Below are positions 25,826 to 34,722 of a DNA stretch of 58,110 nt, in pieces. Where the stretch lies: the NCBI GenBank assembly GCA_017883385.1, contig JADGNQ010000022.1:1-58110 (forward strand), read 5' to 3'. The notes below the pieces were generated by a model. It was not told where the DNA came from, did not search any database, and was given only the letters and a program-made list of their open reading frames with translations. The stretch's first letter is position 1. Each line of letters starts with the position of its first letter. This stretch comes from Candidatus Sulfotelmatobacter sp. (GTDB taxonomy: Bacteria > Acidobacteriota > Terriglobia > Terriglobales > Acidobacteriaceae). The position numbers and the translations under genes are program-made.

Positions 25826-27097
25826 CTACTTCTTCAGCGCCCGCCCAGCAATGTCCTTCCGATAATGCGCCCCATCAAACGAAATCTTCGCGCAAGCCGC
25901 ATAAGCCCGCGCCACCGCTGTCTCCAAATCCAGCCCCCGCGCCGTCACTCCCAACACGCGCCCGCCCGCCGTGTAGTGCACCCCATCCCGTTTCGAAGTC
26001 CCCGCATGAAACACTTTCACGCCCTCGATCGCGCCCGCTTCTTCCAGCCCATCAATTCGCTTCCCCACCTCGTAAGTTCCCGGATATCCCCCCGACGACA
26101 TCACCACGCACACCGAAGCGTCCTGCGACCACTTGAAATCCCCTTCACTTACGCGCCCCTCAATCGAAGCCTCCAGCGCGTCGCTGAGATCGCTTTCCAG
26201 GCGCATCAGAATCGGCTGTGTTTCCGGATCGCCAAAGCGGCAGTTGAACTCCAGCACCATGGGTCCCAGCGCCGTCATCATCAGCCCGCAGTACAGCACG
26301 CCCTTAAACTCCGCCCCCTCGGTCTTCATCCCCGCCACCACGGGCTGCGCAATGTGGTGGATAAGCCAGTCGCGCATCTGCTCGTCGACAATGTCTGCCG
26401 TCGAGTATGCGCCCATTCCGCCTGTGTTCGGACCGGTGTCGCCGTCGCCTACACGCTTGTGATCCTGCGCCGCCACCAGCGGCGCCACCCGCTCGCCGTC
26501 GCTGAACACGAGGAAGGAAAGCTCGTCCCCGGTCAAACACTCCTCCAGCACGACCCGCGCTCCGGCTTCGCCCAGCATCTTCCCGCTGAGCATCTCCGCC
26601 GCCACGCTGGCCGCCTCTTCCTTGCTCTTGGCGATGACGACGCCCTTCCCCGCGGCCAGTCCGTCGGCCTTCACCACGACCGGCGCATGAAAATGGCCAA
26701 GCGCTGCCCGCACTTCCTCGATCGAATCACAAATTGCAAAAGCAGCTGTCGGGATGTGGTGCCGCTGCAGGAATTCCTTGGCGAAACTCTTGCTCGATTC
26801 CAGTTGCGCCGCAGCCCGCGTCGGACCAAACGCCGGCCACCCGCGCCGTGTGAATTCGTCCACCACGCCCAGAGTCAGAGGAAGCTCCGGCCCCACCACC
26901 GTCAGATCCGGCTGCAGGCGCGCAGCCAGCGCGGTGATCGAATCCAGATTCTGCAGGTCCGCGGCCAGACACTCCGCCTCGTCCGCAATGCCGCCGTTCC
27001 CCGGCGCGCAATACAGCTGGGAAATCCGCGGCGACTGCCGCAGCTTCCACACCAGCGCATGCTCGCGCCCGCCGCTTCCCAGGACCAGAACTTTCAT
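25826..27097 (-). CDS. purD: Phosphoribosylamine--glycine ligase
   Basis: A 423-residue ATP-grasp enzyme joining phosphoribosylamine and glycine to GAR, the second step of purine synthesis. It opens with MKVLVLGSGGREHAL, has the PGN loop (YCAPGNGGIA), the ATP-grasp lysine motif VVKADGLAAGKGV, the acidic FLVFSDG and the Mg-binding LEFNCRFGDPETQ near residue 290. The C-terminal domain ends with YRKDIAGRAL. Length is normal. It is upstream of purE on the same strand. The 356-base spacer beyond its start (27098-27453) holds a family B repeat and the porin promoter. Confidence 0.95.
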   Translation of the reverse strand: MKVLVLGSGGREHALVWKLRQSPRISQLYCAPGNGGIADEAECLAADLQNLDSITALAARLQPDLTVVGPELPLTLGVVDEFTRRGWPAFGPTRAAAQLESSKSFAKEFLQRHHIPTAAFAICDSIEEVRAALGHFHAPVVVKADGLAAGKGVVIAKSKEEAASVAAEMLSGKMLGEAGARVVLEECLTGDELSFLVFSDGERVAPLVAAQDHKRVGDGDTGPNTGGMGAYSTADIVDEQMRDWLIHHIAQPVVAGMKTEGAEFKGVLYCGLMMTALGPMVLEFNCRFGDPETQPILMRLESDLSDALEASIEGRVSEGDFKWSQDASVCVVMSSGGYPGTYEVGKRIDGLEEAGAIEGVKVFHAGTSKRDGVHYTAGGRVLGVTARGLDLETAVARAYAACAKISFDGAHYRKDIAGRALKK

Positions 27098-27180
27098 AAG
27101 TCAGAGAAAACTAAGGTTAGGGGCTGAGGAGGAATGCTGTCAAACTCGAAGACCTCGGTGCCAAGACCCGCACATTACCG

Positions 27181-27247
27181 TGTCGTCCTGAGCACAGGGA
27201 CTGGTTCGCGAAGCGAACCAGTCCCGGAGTCGAAGGATACCTACCCG
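27181..27247 (+). repeat. Family B repeat, copy 4
   Basis: Left box TGTCGTCCTGAGC, core hairpin GGGACTGGTTCG/CGAACCAGTCCC (a perfect 12-base stem with loop CGAAG-like), right box GAGTCGAAGGATACCTACCC. The core sequence is unrelated to the cores of copies 2 and 3. Confidence 0.85.
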
Positions 27248-27403
27248 CGTGCGGCGAATCGGGAACCGGGGGGAGTTTTCATGGCGCTATCTGCCTGTAC
27301 AAGGTCCGTTCGAGTCGGATTCCAAGCGTTAACATTCCTGTAACCGCTCGTAGGTTAAGCTAATGAGATTGGGGGCAGTTTGCCAGGCTGGGGATCTTTT
27401 TTG

Positions 27404-27431
27404 TAGTTAATCATAGTTAATACCTTATAAT
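27404..27431 (+). promoter_or_regulatory. Promoter with two direct TAGTTAA boxes upstream of the porin gene
   Basis: A perfect -10 hexamer TATAAT at 27426-27431. Directly upstream are two TAGTTAA boxes at 27404-27410 and 27414-27420, one helical turn apart, overlapping where a -35 element would be; no good TTGACA is seen. This suggests an activator-dependent promoter. A similar box arrangement is upstream of the Nramp gene near 36.95 kb. Confidence 0.5.
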
Positions 27432-27453
27432 ACATCGGCATTAATCCACGGCC

Positions 27454-28872
27454 ATGCCATTTCGAATCCAACTCGCGGTTCTCTGGCGAACCTTCGTATT
27501 CAGTTGCGCAACAGCCATCCTCGCGGCTTCTGCCATCGGACAACAGCAGCCCGACACGCCGCCCGTTCAACCCACAAACCAGGACCCCGCCGGCGACAGC
27601 CCGCAATCCCTGTTCCCGCATTTCAAGGACACGCGTTTCTGGCTCTCCGGTCAGGCCAACTTCATCTTTCAAGCGCATCCCGACTTCCACGCACTCTACA
27701 GCGGCAAGAACAGCCTGAGTCCGAATTATGAGAAAGCCACATCGCGCGTGCTCACGCTCTACACCGGAGTGCGCCTCAACAACTCGACCGAGTTGTTGGT
27801 CGACATCGAAGAAGCCGGAGGCGCCGCCCTGAGCACCGGCCTCGGCCTGGCTGGCCCTCCCGATCTAGATATCGTGCGCAACCCCTCGCTCAGCAAGGTT
27901 CCGTACCTCGGACGTGGCCTGGTTCACAAAGTGTTCGCGCTCAGCAAGGATAAGGTCGAGAACCAGCGCAGCTTCCTCTCGCTCTTCGAAGAACTCCCTC
28001 GCCGCCGTCTGGAAATCCGCTTCGGCAAGTTCAGCGTGCCCGATTTCTTCGACATCAATTCTGTCGGCTCCGACACGCACTTCCAGTTCCTCAACTGGAC
28101 CACCGACAACAACGGTGCCTATGACTATGCCGCCGACACGCGCGGCTACACCGTCGGCGTCACCGCCGACTATGGAGACCGCAACTGGGGATTCCGTTTC
28201 GCCGAGACCCTCATGCCGAAAGTCGCCAACGGCATCGATCTTGTCTGGAAGCCCTGGCAAGTTCACGCGGAGAATTTCGAATACGAACTCCGTCACGGCG
28301 TGTTCCCGAAGAAAGCGGGCGTAGTCCGCCTGCTGGCCTACACCAACGCCGCCAACATGGGCATCTACCGCGATCAGGTCATCCAAGCCGCAGCGCAGGA
28401 CGCCATTCCCGAAATCACCGCCCACTCCTGGCACATCACCCGCAAGTACGGCTTCGGCATCAACGTTGAGCAGAATTTCGCGACGCACCTCACCGCCTTC
28501 GCCCGCTTCGGCTGGGACAACGGCAAGACCGAGTCCTTCGCCTATACCGAAGTCGATCAAACTTTCGCCGAAGGTGTGGGCGCAAACGGCGTGTGGTGGC
28601 ATCGCAAGCAGGACCGCGCCGGCATCGCCTTCGTCAGCAACGCCATCAAGAAAGATCATCAGAACTATCTCGCCGCCGGAGGCAATGGATTCCTCCTCGG
28701 CGACGGCCATCTCAACTACGGCCGCGAAAATATCCTGGAGTCGTATTACACCGTCCATGCATGGCGCGGCATCTACCTCGCGCCCGGCCTGCAGCACTTC
28801 GTCAATCCCGGCTACAACCGCGACCGCGGCCCGGTTGTCGTCCCCTCGTTGCGCGCGCATGTTGAGTTTTAG
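27454..28872 (+). CDS. OprB-family carbohydrate porin-like outer membrane protein
   Basis: A 472-residue outer-membrane protein. It has a signal peptide (hydrophobic core FVFSCATAILAAS, cut near AIGQ), a proline-rich linker, then a long beta-rich barrel with alternating aromatic residues, for example FWLSGQANFIFQAHP, VLTLYTGVRLNNSTELLVD and LEIRFGKFSVPDFFDINS. It ends in VEF, the C-terminal phenylalanine recognised by the outer-membrane assembly machinery. The pattern fits OprB-type porins that admit sugars and related solutes. The substrate is not known. A TATAAT promoter with paired TAGTTAA boxes lies 23 bases before the start codon. Confidence 0.78.
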   Translation: MPFRIQLAVLWRTFVFSCATAILAASAIGQQQPDTPPVQPTNQDPAGDSPQSLFPHFKDTRFWLSGQANFIFQAHPDFHALYSGKNSLSPNYEKATSRVLTLYTGVRLNNSTELLVDIEEAGGAALSTGLGLAGPPDLDIVRNPSLSKVPYLGRGLVHKVFALSKDKVENQRSFLSLFEELPRRRLEIRFGKFSVPDFFDINSVGSDTHFQFLNWTTDNNGAYDYAADTRGYTVGVTADYGDRNWGFRFAETLMPKVANGIDLVWKPWQVHAENFEYELRHGVFPKKAGVVRLLAYTNAANMGIYRDQVIQAAAQDAIPEITAHSWHITRKYGFGINVEQNFATHLTAFARFGWDNGKTESFAYTEVDQTFAEGVGANGVWWHRKQDRAGIAFVSNAIKKDHQNYLAAGGNGFLLGDGHLNYGRENILESYYTVHAWRGIYLAPGLQHFVNPGYNRDRGPVVVPSLRAHVEF

Positions 28873-28893
28873 AGTGGATTCGAAGTTGATCGT

Positions 28894-28926
28894 GGGTGCC
28901 CCACGTCTCGCTTTTGAGAAGTGGGG
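28894..28926 (+). repeat. Family A palindromic hairpin, shortened copy 5
   Basis: Arms GGTGCCCCACGTCTCG and GAGAAGTGGGGG with a shortened stem near the loop. It sits 20 bases after the porin stop codon. Confidence 0.75.
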
Positions 28927-29094
28927 GTTTTCGCTTTCGTCGGAAGAACCGTGGCCCACTCGTTTTCTTGTCAATAGGCAAAAACTACACGATCGTACTT
29001 AACTCGATGAAAGCATTCCGAATATAAAGATCCTTACCCTGTCCACTTTACCCCCATCAATTTAGTAAACTAGATATATAGAGTAAAAAATCAG

Positions 29095-29128
29095 AAAGGC
29101 GCGGCCCACCGGTCGCGCCTTTTGTGTT
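29095..29128. terminator. Intrinsic terminator, possibly bidirectional
   Basis: Stem AAAGGCGCG (29095-29103) and CGCGCCTTT (29114-29122), followed by a T-rich run TGTGTTTTT on the plus strand and preceded by GTAAAAAATC, which gives a U-run in the other direction. It lies in an unusually AT-rich stretch (29040-29095) 28 bases before the nuclease gene. Confidence 0.7.
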
Positions 29129-29155
29129 TTTAGGCAAAGTCTCGGGGCGGGGCGG

Positions 29156-29626
29156 ATGAAGCGTTGGGGGAAGTTCAGCACTCTTAAGGAGCGTGGCGAG
29201 TGGGTCGAACTCTTATTCATGGCTGCCGCCGCCTCGCATGGCTATCACGTACTCAAACCCTGGGGAGACTCTCTCGCCTACGACGTCGGCATCGAACACC
29301 GCGGCAGCCTGCTGCGAGTCCAGGTCAAGTCCAGTAGCGCCCGCAACGGCACCGGATACTTCTGCCAGTTTCGCCGCAACTATCTCACCAAGCACCCCTA
29401 CACAGTCGACGACGTCGACCTATTCGCCACCTACGTCATCCCGGTGAATGTCTGGTACCTGATCCCCGCAGCCGTAGTCCTCAAGCCCACTCGCAAAGTC
29501 GGCCTCATGGTCTATCCCGTGACCGCCCTAAAGCAGGACCGCTACAAATACGAACACTACCGCGAAGCTTGGGGTCTCCTCGCCAAAACCAGACAAGACC
29601 TGTCCCGCCGCCGCAAGCCCTGCTGA
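29156..29626 (+). CDS. PD-(D/E)XK nuclease-family protein (group I intron endonuclease-like)
   Basis: A 156-residue small protein. The nuclease core is visible: an N-terminal helix with Glu (LKERGEWVELLFMAAAASHGY), then Asp43 in AYDVGIEHRG and Gln56-x-Lys58 in LRVQVKSS, forming a D...QxK active site. This is the arrangement of the small PD-(D/E)XK proteins first described as group I intron-associated endonucleases. No intron or inserted host gene is seen here, so it is free-standing. It sits between a terminator hairpin and the RAYT unit, which suggests a mobile or selfish role, though a host role in DNA metabolism is not excluded. The C-terminus is basic. Confidence 0.72.
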   Translation: MKRWGKFSTLKERGEWVELLFMAAAASHGYHVLKPWGDSLAYDVGIEHRGSLLRVQVKSSSARNGTGYFCQFRRNYLTKHPYTVDDVDLFATYVIPVNVWYLIPAAVVLKPTRKVGLMVYPVTALKQDRYKYEHYREAWGLLAKTRQDLSRRRKPC

Positions 29627-29660
29627 CGTGGTTAACTCCGGGGTGTCCCACTTTGTCGCC

Positions 29661-29702
29661 GGGTGCCCCATTTCTCGCGTCCTTTGCGAGAAGTGGGGCT
29701 TT
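29661..29702 (+). repeat. Family A palindromic hairpin, left flank of RAYT
   Basis: Near-perfect copy with arms GGTGCCCCATTTCTCGCG and CGAGAAGTGGGGC. Its 39 core bases are identical to the copy inside the RAYT gene at 30073-30111. It lies 94 bases upstream of the RAYT start. Confidence 0.92.
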
Positions 29703-29795
29703 GCCCCGCCACAACGAATCCAGTTTTGGGAACGACAAAACAGATTTCCGTCAGAAATCACAGACACGGTCATCCTCCACCGTTACGCTGTGCCC

Positions 29796-30374
29796 ATGCC
29801 CTGGGGCTTGAAGCGCTACTACAACACCGGCGCCCTGCACTTCATCACGTGCAGTTGTTATCAACGCCAGCCCCTTCTGCATGTGCCCGATAGTCGTAAC
29901 CTCCTCCTCACCGTCCTGGAGCGGATGCGCTGTCGTTACCGATTCGTGGTCATCGGCTACGTGATCATGCCAGAACATGTTCATCTGCTGATCTCCGAAC
30001 CGCAGGTGGGAACCCCTTCGACCGTGATGCAAGCGATCAAATTGGGGTTTTGCCGCCGGGTTCTACAGCCCGGGGTGCCCCATTTCTCGCGTCCTTTGCG
30101 AGAAGTGGGGCAGTTGACGTCGGATGAGCATCCACCGCCTTCGCCGCACCACCTTTGGCAGCGCCGGTTCTACGATTTCAACGTGTGGAGTCAGCGCAAG
30201 GAGGTTGAGAAACTGCGCTACATGCATCGAAACCCCGTCGTCCGCGGCCTGGTCCAGCGCCCGGAAGACTGGCCGTGGAGTAGTTTCCGCGCCTACGCTT
30301 GCCTAGAAGTGGGACAGGTACTCGTCAACGATTGGTCTTGGTGGGAAGAGAAGCTCCGATTACAGGTCTCTTGA
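29796..30374 (+). CDS. REP-associated tyrosine transposase (RAYT, IS200/IS605-like TnpA_REP)
   Basis: A 192-residue HUH-superfamily single-strand transposase, starting at the ATG at 29796. Visible features are LHFITCSCYQRQPLL, the metal-binding His-hydrophobic-His motif (PEHVHLL, His61 and His63), the catalytic tyrosine in RRFYDFNVWS (Tyr126) and the RAYT signature KLRYMHRNPVVRGLV and WSSFRAY. Residues 92-106 (PGVPHFSRPLREVGQ) are encoded by an in-frame family A hairpin inserted between the HUH half and the Tyr half. Homologues usually have a variable linker here, so the enzyme may still work. The family mobilises or maintains REP palindromes; the flanking hairpins are the likely substrate. 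Confidence 0.9.
   Translation: MPWGLKRYYNTGALHFITCSCYQRQPLLHVPDSRNLLLTVLERMRCRYRFVVIGYVIMPEHVHLLISEPQVGTPSTVMQAIKLGFCRRVLQPGVPHFSRPLREVGQLTSDEHPPPSPHHLWQRRFYDFNVWSQRKEVEKLRYMHRNPVVRGLVQRPEDWPWSSFRAYACLEVGQVLVNDWSWWEEKLRLQVS
30073..30111 (+). repeat. Family A hairpin inserted in frame in the RAYT gene
   Basis: A perfect 39-base copy, identical to the left flanking copy, lying in the coding sequence. It is read without a stop codon and keeps the frame. Confidence 0.93.
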
Positions 30375-30388
30375 TCTTCAGAAGAGAA

Positions 30389-30429
30389 AGGCCCCACTTC
30401 TCGCAAAGAACGCGAGAAATGGGGCACCC
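30389..30429 (-). repeat. Family A hairpin, right flank of RAYT, inverted
   Basis: Reads in the opposite orientation to the left flank, 14 bases after the RAYT stop codon. On the minus strand the arms are GGTGCCCCATTTCTCGCG and CGAGAAGTGGGGC, with one loop difference. Confidence 0.92.
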
Positions 30430-30452
30430 GACGCTGATACCCAGATGCGTGC

Positions 30453-31661
30453 CTACCCCGTCTCGCTGGTCATAATAAACAGCGGCTTCATTTCGAAGCT
30501 CTTGTAGTGCGGGCGGAGACGGTCCAGGTTGTACTGCTCTTTTATGTTCACTACTTTCTTCGTTGCAGTCACGGTGTCGATGGGCATGTTGTCGTAACGG
30601 CCATTCCTCAGGACGACCAGCCGTCCGTGAATTTTGCCCAGGAGCAGGTCCAGGGCGAGGTTGCCATAAGCCATGGGCACGATGGAGTCGATGGCGTCGG
30701 GATCGCCGCAGCGCACCAGGTAGCCGAGTTTCTGGTTAATCGTGTCGATCGTTTTACCCTTGTTGTATTTGGGGGAAAGCTCTTTCAGTTTCTCGGAGAC
30801 CAGGTCGCCGATGCCCCCGAGTTTCTTGTGGCCGAAGGCGTCGGTGGTTTCGGCTTCGAAGATCATCTCTCCGCCCTGGAACATCGCTCCCTCGGAAACC
30901 AGGACGACGGAATAGCGGCTTGGATTCTTCTGGCGGTCCGAGACCATAAGCTCTGTGAGGCGCTCGATGTCGAACTTGTGTTCCGGAATTACGCAACGGT
31001 TCGCAGCTCCGGCCATCGTGGGCAGCATGGCCGTGAACCCGGCATATCGTCCGAAGACTTCGAGGACCAGGAAGCGTTCGTGGGAGCCAGCACTGGTGCG
31101 CAGGCTGTTCGTCATGGCGATGGTGCGGGTGACCGCGGTGCTGAAGCCGATGCAGTAGTCGGTGCCGGGGACATCGTTGTCCATGGTCTTGGGAATGGCG
31201 ACGACCTTCACGCCTTCCTGATATAAGCGCACGCCGTAGCTCAGCGTGTCGTCGCCCCCGATGGGGATGAGGTAGTCGATGCCGAGCCAATCCAGGTTCT
31301 TCAGAACTTCCGGGGTCAGGTCGTTCTTCTCGGCGTTGTAAGTCGACTGCAGGTGAGGCGGCACGCTGGACTTCTTCACCCTGCTGGGGTTGGTGCGCGA
31401 GGAGTGCAGAAACGTACCGCCAGTGCGGCCGGCGCGGTTGACCAAATCCTCCGACAGAGTCTGGCAGTTCTCGCTGTTGTCGTAGTCTTTTTCGCGGACC
31501 ATGTCGACCAGCCCGGCCCACCCCCGACGGATGCCAATTACTTCGCAGCCCTCGCGTATTGCGCGAATGGTTACGGCGCGGATGGCGGGGTTCAGGCCGG
31601 GCACGTCGCCGCCACCGGTTAGGATTCCGATCACACCTTTTTTCGTTTTCACTATTGCCAC
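30453..31661 (-). CDS. pfp: 6-phosphofructokinase, PPi-dependent type by motif
   Basis: A 402-residue phosphofructokinase phosphorylating fructose 6-phosphate in glycolysis. The start GTG at 31661 is the longest; a GTG three codons later (31652) has AAGGTGG before it and may be preferred. The phosphate-donor loop reads IGGDDTLSYG (Asp138 where ATP enzymes have Gly) and the catalytic loop IPKTMDNDVPGT (Lys158 where classical ATP enzymes have Gly). The Asp/Lys pair is the known signature of pyrophosphate-dependent enzymes, so reversible PPi use is predicted. Other motifs are GGGDVPGLN, the substrate arginine region GSHERFLVLEVFGRYAGF and the PEH segment. It stands alone beside the RAYT unit. 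Confidence 0.88.
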   Translation of the reverse strand: MAIVKTKKGVIGILTGGGDVPGLNPAIRAVTIRAIREGCEVIGIRRGWAGLVDMVREKDYDNSENCQTLSEDLVNRAGRTGGTFLHSSRTNPSRVKKSSVPPHLQSTYNAEKNDLTPEVLKNLDWLGIDYLIPIGGDDTLSYGVRLYQEGVKVVAIPKTMDNDVPGTDYCIGFSTAVTRTIAMTNSLRTSAGSHERFLVLEVFGRYAGFTAMLPTMAGAANRCVIPEHKFDIERLTELMVSDRQKNPSRYSVVLVSEGAMFQGGEMIFEAETTDAFGHKKLGGIGDLVSEKLKELSPKYNKGKTIDTINQKLGYLVRCGDPDAIDSIVPMAYGNLALDLLLGKIHGRLVVLRNGRYDNMPIDTVTATKKVVNIKEQYNLDRLRPHYKSFEMKPLFIMTSETG

Positions 31662-31698
31662 CTTGCTTTCATGAAGTAGACCGCATCATTCAATTCCC

Positions 31699-31826
31699 GC
31701 GGGTGCCCCGTCCTTGTCGCTCCGTTCTTTGGAGAGACAGGGCGGGGACTTTGATCGTTGCACGCTCAGCGAAGTCGGCGGACAGGGGTCTGCCCTCAGC
31801 GGAGCCGAGTGCGTGTCCGCCCTACA
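31699..31826. repeat. Diverged family A hairpin followed by a family D repeat
   Basis: GGGTGCCCCGTCC and GGGCGGGGAC form an imperfect stem at 31699-31749. A GGACAGGGG...GTGTCCGCCCTACA element follows to 31826, right at the end of acnA. The spacer holds no gene. Confidence 0.55.
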
Positions 31827-31827
31827 C

Positions 31828-34626
31828 TTACACGCCCACCGCCTGCGGCTTGGTCGCCAGCAACTGCCGCAGCACGTATTGCAAAATCCCGCCGTTCGCG
31901 TAGTACAGCGCTTCCTGCGGCGTGTCGATGCGCACCAGCGCGTTAAACTCGGTCGTCTTTCCGCCACTTGTCGCTCGCACTTTGGCCTCGCGTCCGGCAG
32001 CGAAGTGCGCAACCAGATCGCGAATGCCGGTGACCTCGAACACTTCTTCGCCGGTCAGATTGAGCGATTCCGCGTTCTGGCCCGCAGGGAACTGCAGCGG
32101 CAGGACCCCCATGCCAACCAGGTTCGAGCGGTGAATGCGTTCGTAGCTCTCCGCGATAACGGTGCGCACGCCCAGCAGCGCCGGACCTTTGGCCGCCCAG
32201 TCGCGCGACGAGCCCGAGCCGTACTCTTTGCCCGCGAGGATGACGAGCGGTGTGCCCGCAGTACGATATTTTTCGGAAGCGTCGAAGATCGACATTTCGG
32301 CATTCGTTGGAAGGTGGCGGGTGAATCCCCCTTCGGTCGCAACCAGTTTGTTGCGCAGCCGCACGTTGGCGAACGTGCCGCGCACCATGACTTCATGATT
32401 GCCGCGGCGCGACCCGTAGGAGTTGAAATCCGCGGGCTTCACGCCGTGTTCCTGCAGGTATTTTCCCGCCGGACCGTCTTTCTTGATCGAGCCCGCGGGC
32501 GAGATGTGATCGGTGGTGACGCTGTCGCCGAGGACCGCCAGCACGCGCGCCTTCTTGATGTCTCGCACGGGCGCAGGTTTCACCGACATGTCATCGAAAT
32601 ACGGAGCGCGCCGGATGTAGGTGGAATCTTCCTCCCACGCATACGTTTGGCCCTTGGGCACCACCAGCCCGCGCCAGCGCTCGTCGCCTTGAAAGACTTC
32701 GGCATAGGACTTGGAGAACATTTCCGAAGTGATCGACTGCGCCATCGTCTCTTGTATCTCGCGCGACGACGGCCAGATGTCTGCCATGAACACCGGTTGG
32801 CCATCTCTGCCTTTGCCGATCGGGTCCTTGCGCAAGTCAATGTCGATGCGTCCCGCCAGCGCAAACGCCACCACCAGCGGAGGCGACATCAGGTAGTTGG
32901 CGCGCACTTCGGAATTGATGCGGCCCTCGAAGTTGCGGTTCCCTGAGAGCACGGAAGCGACCACCAGCTCTTTTTCATCGATCGCCTTCGAGACTTCGTC
33001 GGGAAGCGGTCCTGAGTTGCCGATGCACGTCGTGCAGCCGTAGCCGACAAGATGAAACTTCAGCTTCTCGAGATACGGGGTCAATCCTGCCTTTGCCAGA
33101 TAGTCGGTCACGGTTTTCGATCCCGGAGCCAGCGATGTCTTGACCCACGGCGGCATGGTCAGACCTTTTTCGACCGCCTTCTTCGCGAGAAGGCCGGCGC
33201 CAATCAGCACCGAAGGATTCGAAGTGTTGGTGCACGAAGTGATCGCTGCGATGACGACGCTGCCGTGCTTCAGCGAATCTTTCACCGAGGCCGCCACGTG
33301 CTCATGCACGTTCGGATCTTCCACGCCAATGGCAGCAGGACTTCCGCCTTCCTGCTCCCACTTCGCGCTGTTCGCAGCGGCAACTGCAGAAGGCGCGGCG
33401 GCCTTCGCCGCAGACTTGGGCTTGATCAGCGACGGCAGCGCCTTCTGAAACGATTCTCCCGCCTGTGACAGTACAACGCGATCCTGCGGACGCTTCGGCC
33501 CGGCCAGGCTTGGTTCGACGGTAGCCAGATCAAACGCGAGCAACTCAGAGTATTCCGCCTCCGCAGTCTTCTCATCGTGAAATAGTCCTTGCTCGCTGCT
33601 GTAGGCCTCCACGAGTGCAATCTGTTCTTCGCTGCGTCCCGTAAGCCGAAGATAGCGTAGCGTCTCCTTATCAATCGGAAAAATTCCGCAAGTAGCGCCG
33701 TACTCCGGAGACATGTTGGCAATGGTCGCGCGATCGGCAAGAGGCAGATCGCGGAGCCCAGGCCCAAAGTACTCCACAAACTTCCCAACCACTCCATGCT
33801 TCCGCAACATCTCAGTCACGGTAAGAACGAAGTCGGTCGCGGTCGCACCTTCGCGCAATCGTCCCGTCAACTTCACACCGACCACGAGCGGAATCAGCAT
33901 CGAGACAGGCTGACCCAACATGGCCGCCTCGGCCTCAATCCCACCCACGCCCCACCCGAGCACCCCTAACCCATTGATCATCGTCGTGTGGCTGTCGGTG
34001 CCTACTAATGTGTCGGGGTAGGCGGTGCGCTTGCTGTTGGTTTCGTGAACGAAGACTACGCGCGCGAGGTACTCAAGATTCACTTGATGCACAATGCCGG
34101 TGTCGGGCGGGACGATCGCGAGGTTGCGGAAACCGGTTTGGCCCCAGCGGAGGAAGGAGTAACGCTCCTTGTTGCGCTGAAACTCGAGCAGCGCGTTCAT
34201 GTCGAAGGCGTTGGCGGTGCCGAATTCATCGACTTGTACGGAGTGATCGATGACCAATTCCACCGGTTGGAGGGGGTTGATCAGCGCGGGGTCGCCGCCG
34301 AGAGTTTGCATGGCGTCGCGCATGGCGGCCAGGTCGACGACGCAGGGGACTCCGGTGAAATCCTGGAGCAGGACGCGGCTGGGGGTGAAGGCGATTTCTT
34401 TCTCGGGCTTCGACTTGCTGTTCCAGTTCGCCAGAGCGCGCACTTCATCCTTGGTGACGTTGCGACCGTCTTCGGTGCGCAGCAAGTTTTCCAGCAGGAT
34501 ACGCAGAGAGAAGGGCAGGTGCCTGGTGGAGATTCCCTGCTTGTCGAGGGCGTCGAGGCGGTAGATTTCGTATTCCTTGGTGCCGACCTGGAGGGTGGAT
34601 TTGCTACCGAAGCTATTTACAGACAT
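31828..34626 (-). CDS. acnA: Aconitate hydratase
   Basis: A 932-residue monomeric [4Fe-4S] aconitase (AcnA/IRP type) interconverting citrate and isocitrate in the TCA and glyoxylate cycles. The start ATG at 34626 has AGGAAGG upstream. Cluster cysteines are seen in [13 protein letters not shown] and [14 protein letters not shown]. Other motifs are [36 protein letters not shown] near the middle of the N-terminal half, and the C-terminal swivel domain with [19 protein letters not shown] low-complexity Ala/Lys-rich insertion ([21 protein letters not shown]) near residue 410 lengthens the protein slightly. It is monocistronic. Confidence 0.96.
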   Translation of the reverse strand: MSVNSFGSKSTLQVGTKEYEIYRLDALDKQGISTRHLPFSLRILLENLLRTEDGRNVTKDEVRALANWNSKSKPEKEIAFTPSRVLLQDFTGVPCVVDLAAMRDAMQTLGGDPALINPLQPVELVIDHSVQVDEFGTANAFDMNALLEFQRNKERYSFLRWGQTGFRNLAIVPPDTGIVHQVNLEYLARVVFVHETNSKRTAYPDTLVGTDSHTTMINGLGVLGWGVGGIEAEAAMLGQPVSMLIPLVVGVKLTGRLREGATATDFVLTVTEMLRKHGVVGKFVEYFGPGLRDLPLADRATIANMSPEYGATCGIFPIDKETLRYLRLTGRSEEQIALVEAYSSEQGLFHDEKTAEAEYSELLAFDLATVEPSLAGPKRPQDRVVLSQAGESFQKALPSLIKPKSAAKAAAPSAVAAANSAKWEQEGGSPAAIGVEDPNVHEHVAASVKDSLKHGSVVIAAITSCTNTSNPSVLIGAGLLAKKAVEKGLTMPPWVKTSLAPGSKTVTDYLAKAGLTPYLEKLKFHLVGYGCTTCIGNSGPLPDEVSKAIDEKELVVASVLSGNRNFEGRINSEVRANYLMSPPLVVAFALAGRIDIDLRKDPIGKGRDGQPVFMADIWPSSREIQETMAQSITSEMFSKSYAEVFQGDERWRGLVVPKGQTYAWEEDSTYIRRAPYFDDMSVKPAPVRDIKKARVLAVLGDSVTTDHISPAGSIKKDGPAGKYLQEHGVKPADFNSYGSRRGNHEVMVRGTFANVRLRNKLVATEGGFTRHLPTNAEMSIFDASEKYRTAGTPLVILAGKEYGSGSSRDWAAKGPALLGVRTVIAESYERIHRSNLVGMGVLPLQFPAGQNAESLNLTGEEVFEVTGIRDLVAHFAAGREAKVRATSGGKTTEFNALVRIDTPQEALYYANGGILQYVLRQLLATKPQAVGV

Positions 34627-34722
34627 GAATGGCCTTCCTCGATGAGAGCGTGAAAATCTAAGGTAATAAGTTTAGTCGTTCTTGCGGGGATTGCGTAGGG
34701 GTGGCGAGAACAGGGGGTTCTA

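Larger units (their letters stand above)
29661..30429 (+). mobile_element. RAYT transposase unit bounded by inverted family A hairpins
   Basis: A tyrosine transposase gene (29796-30374) with a family A hairpin on each side in opposite orientation: 29661-29702 forward and 30389-30429 reverse. Inverted flanking palindromes around a REP-associated tyrosine transposase are the known architecture of RAYT/REP systems. A third copy lies inside the gene. Confidence 0.75.

Noticed and set aside
25775-27127. 450-residue plus-strand ORF
   Set aside because: Antisense shadow of purD with a skewed composition and no recognisable domain.
27865-28974. 369-residue minus-strand ORF
   Set aside because: Antisense to the porin gene, which has a signal peptide, promoter and terminal Phe.
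31714-32946. 410-residue plus-strand ORF
   Set aside because: Antisense shadow of acnA; it starts in repeats and has no ribosome-binding site.
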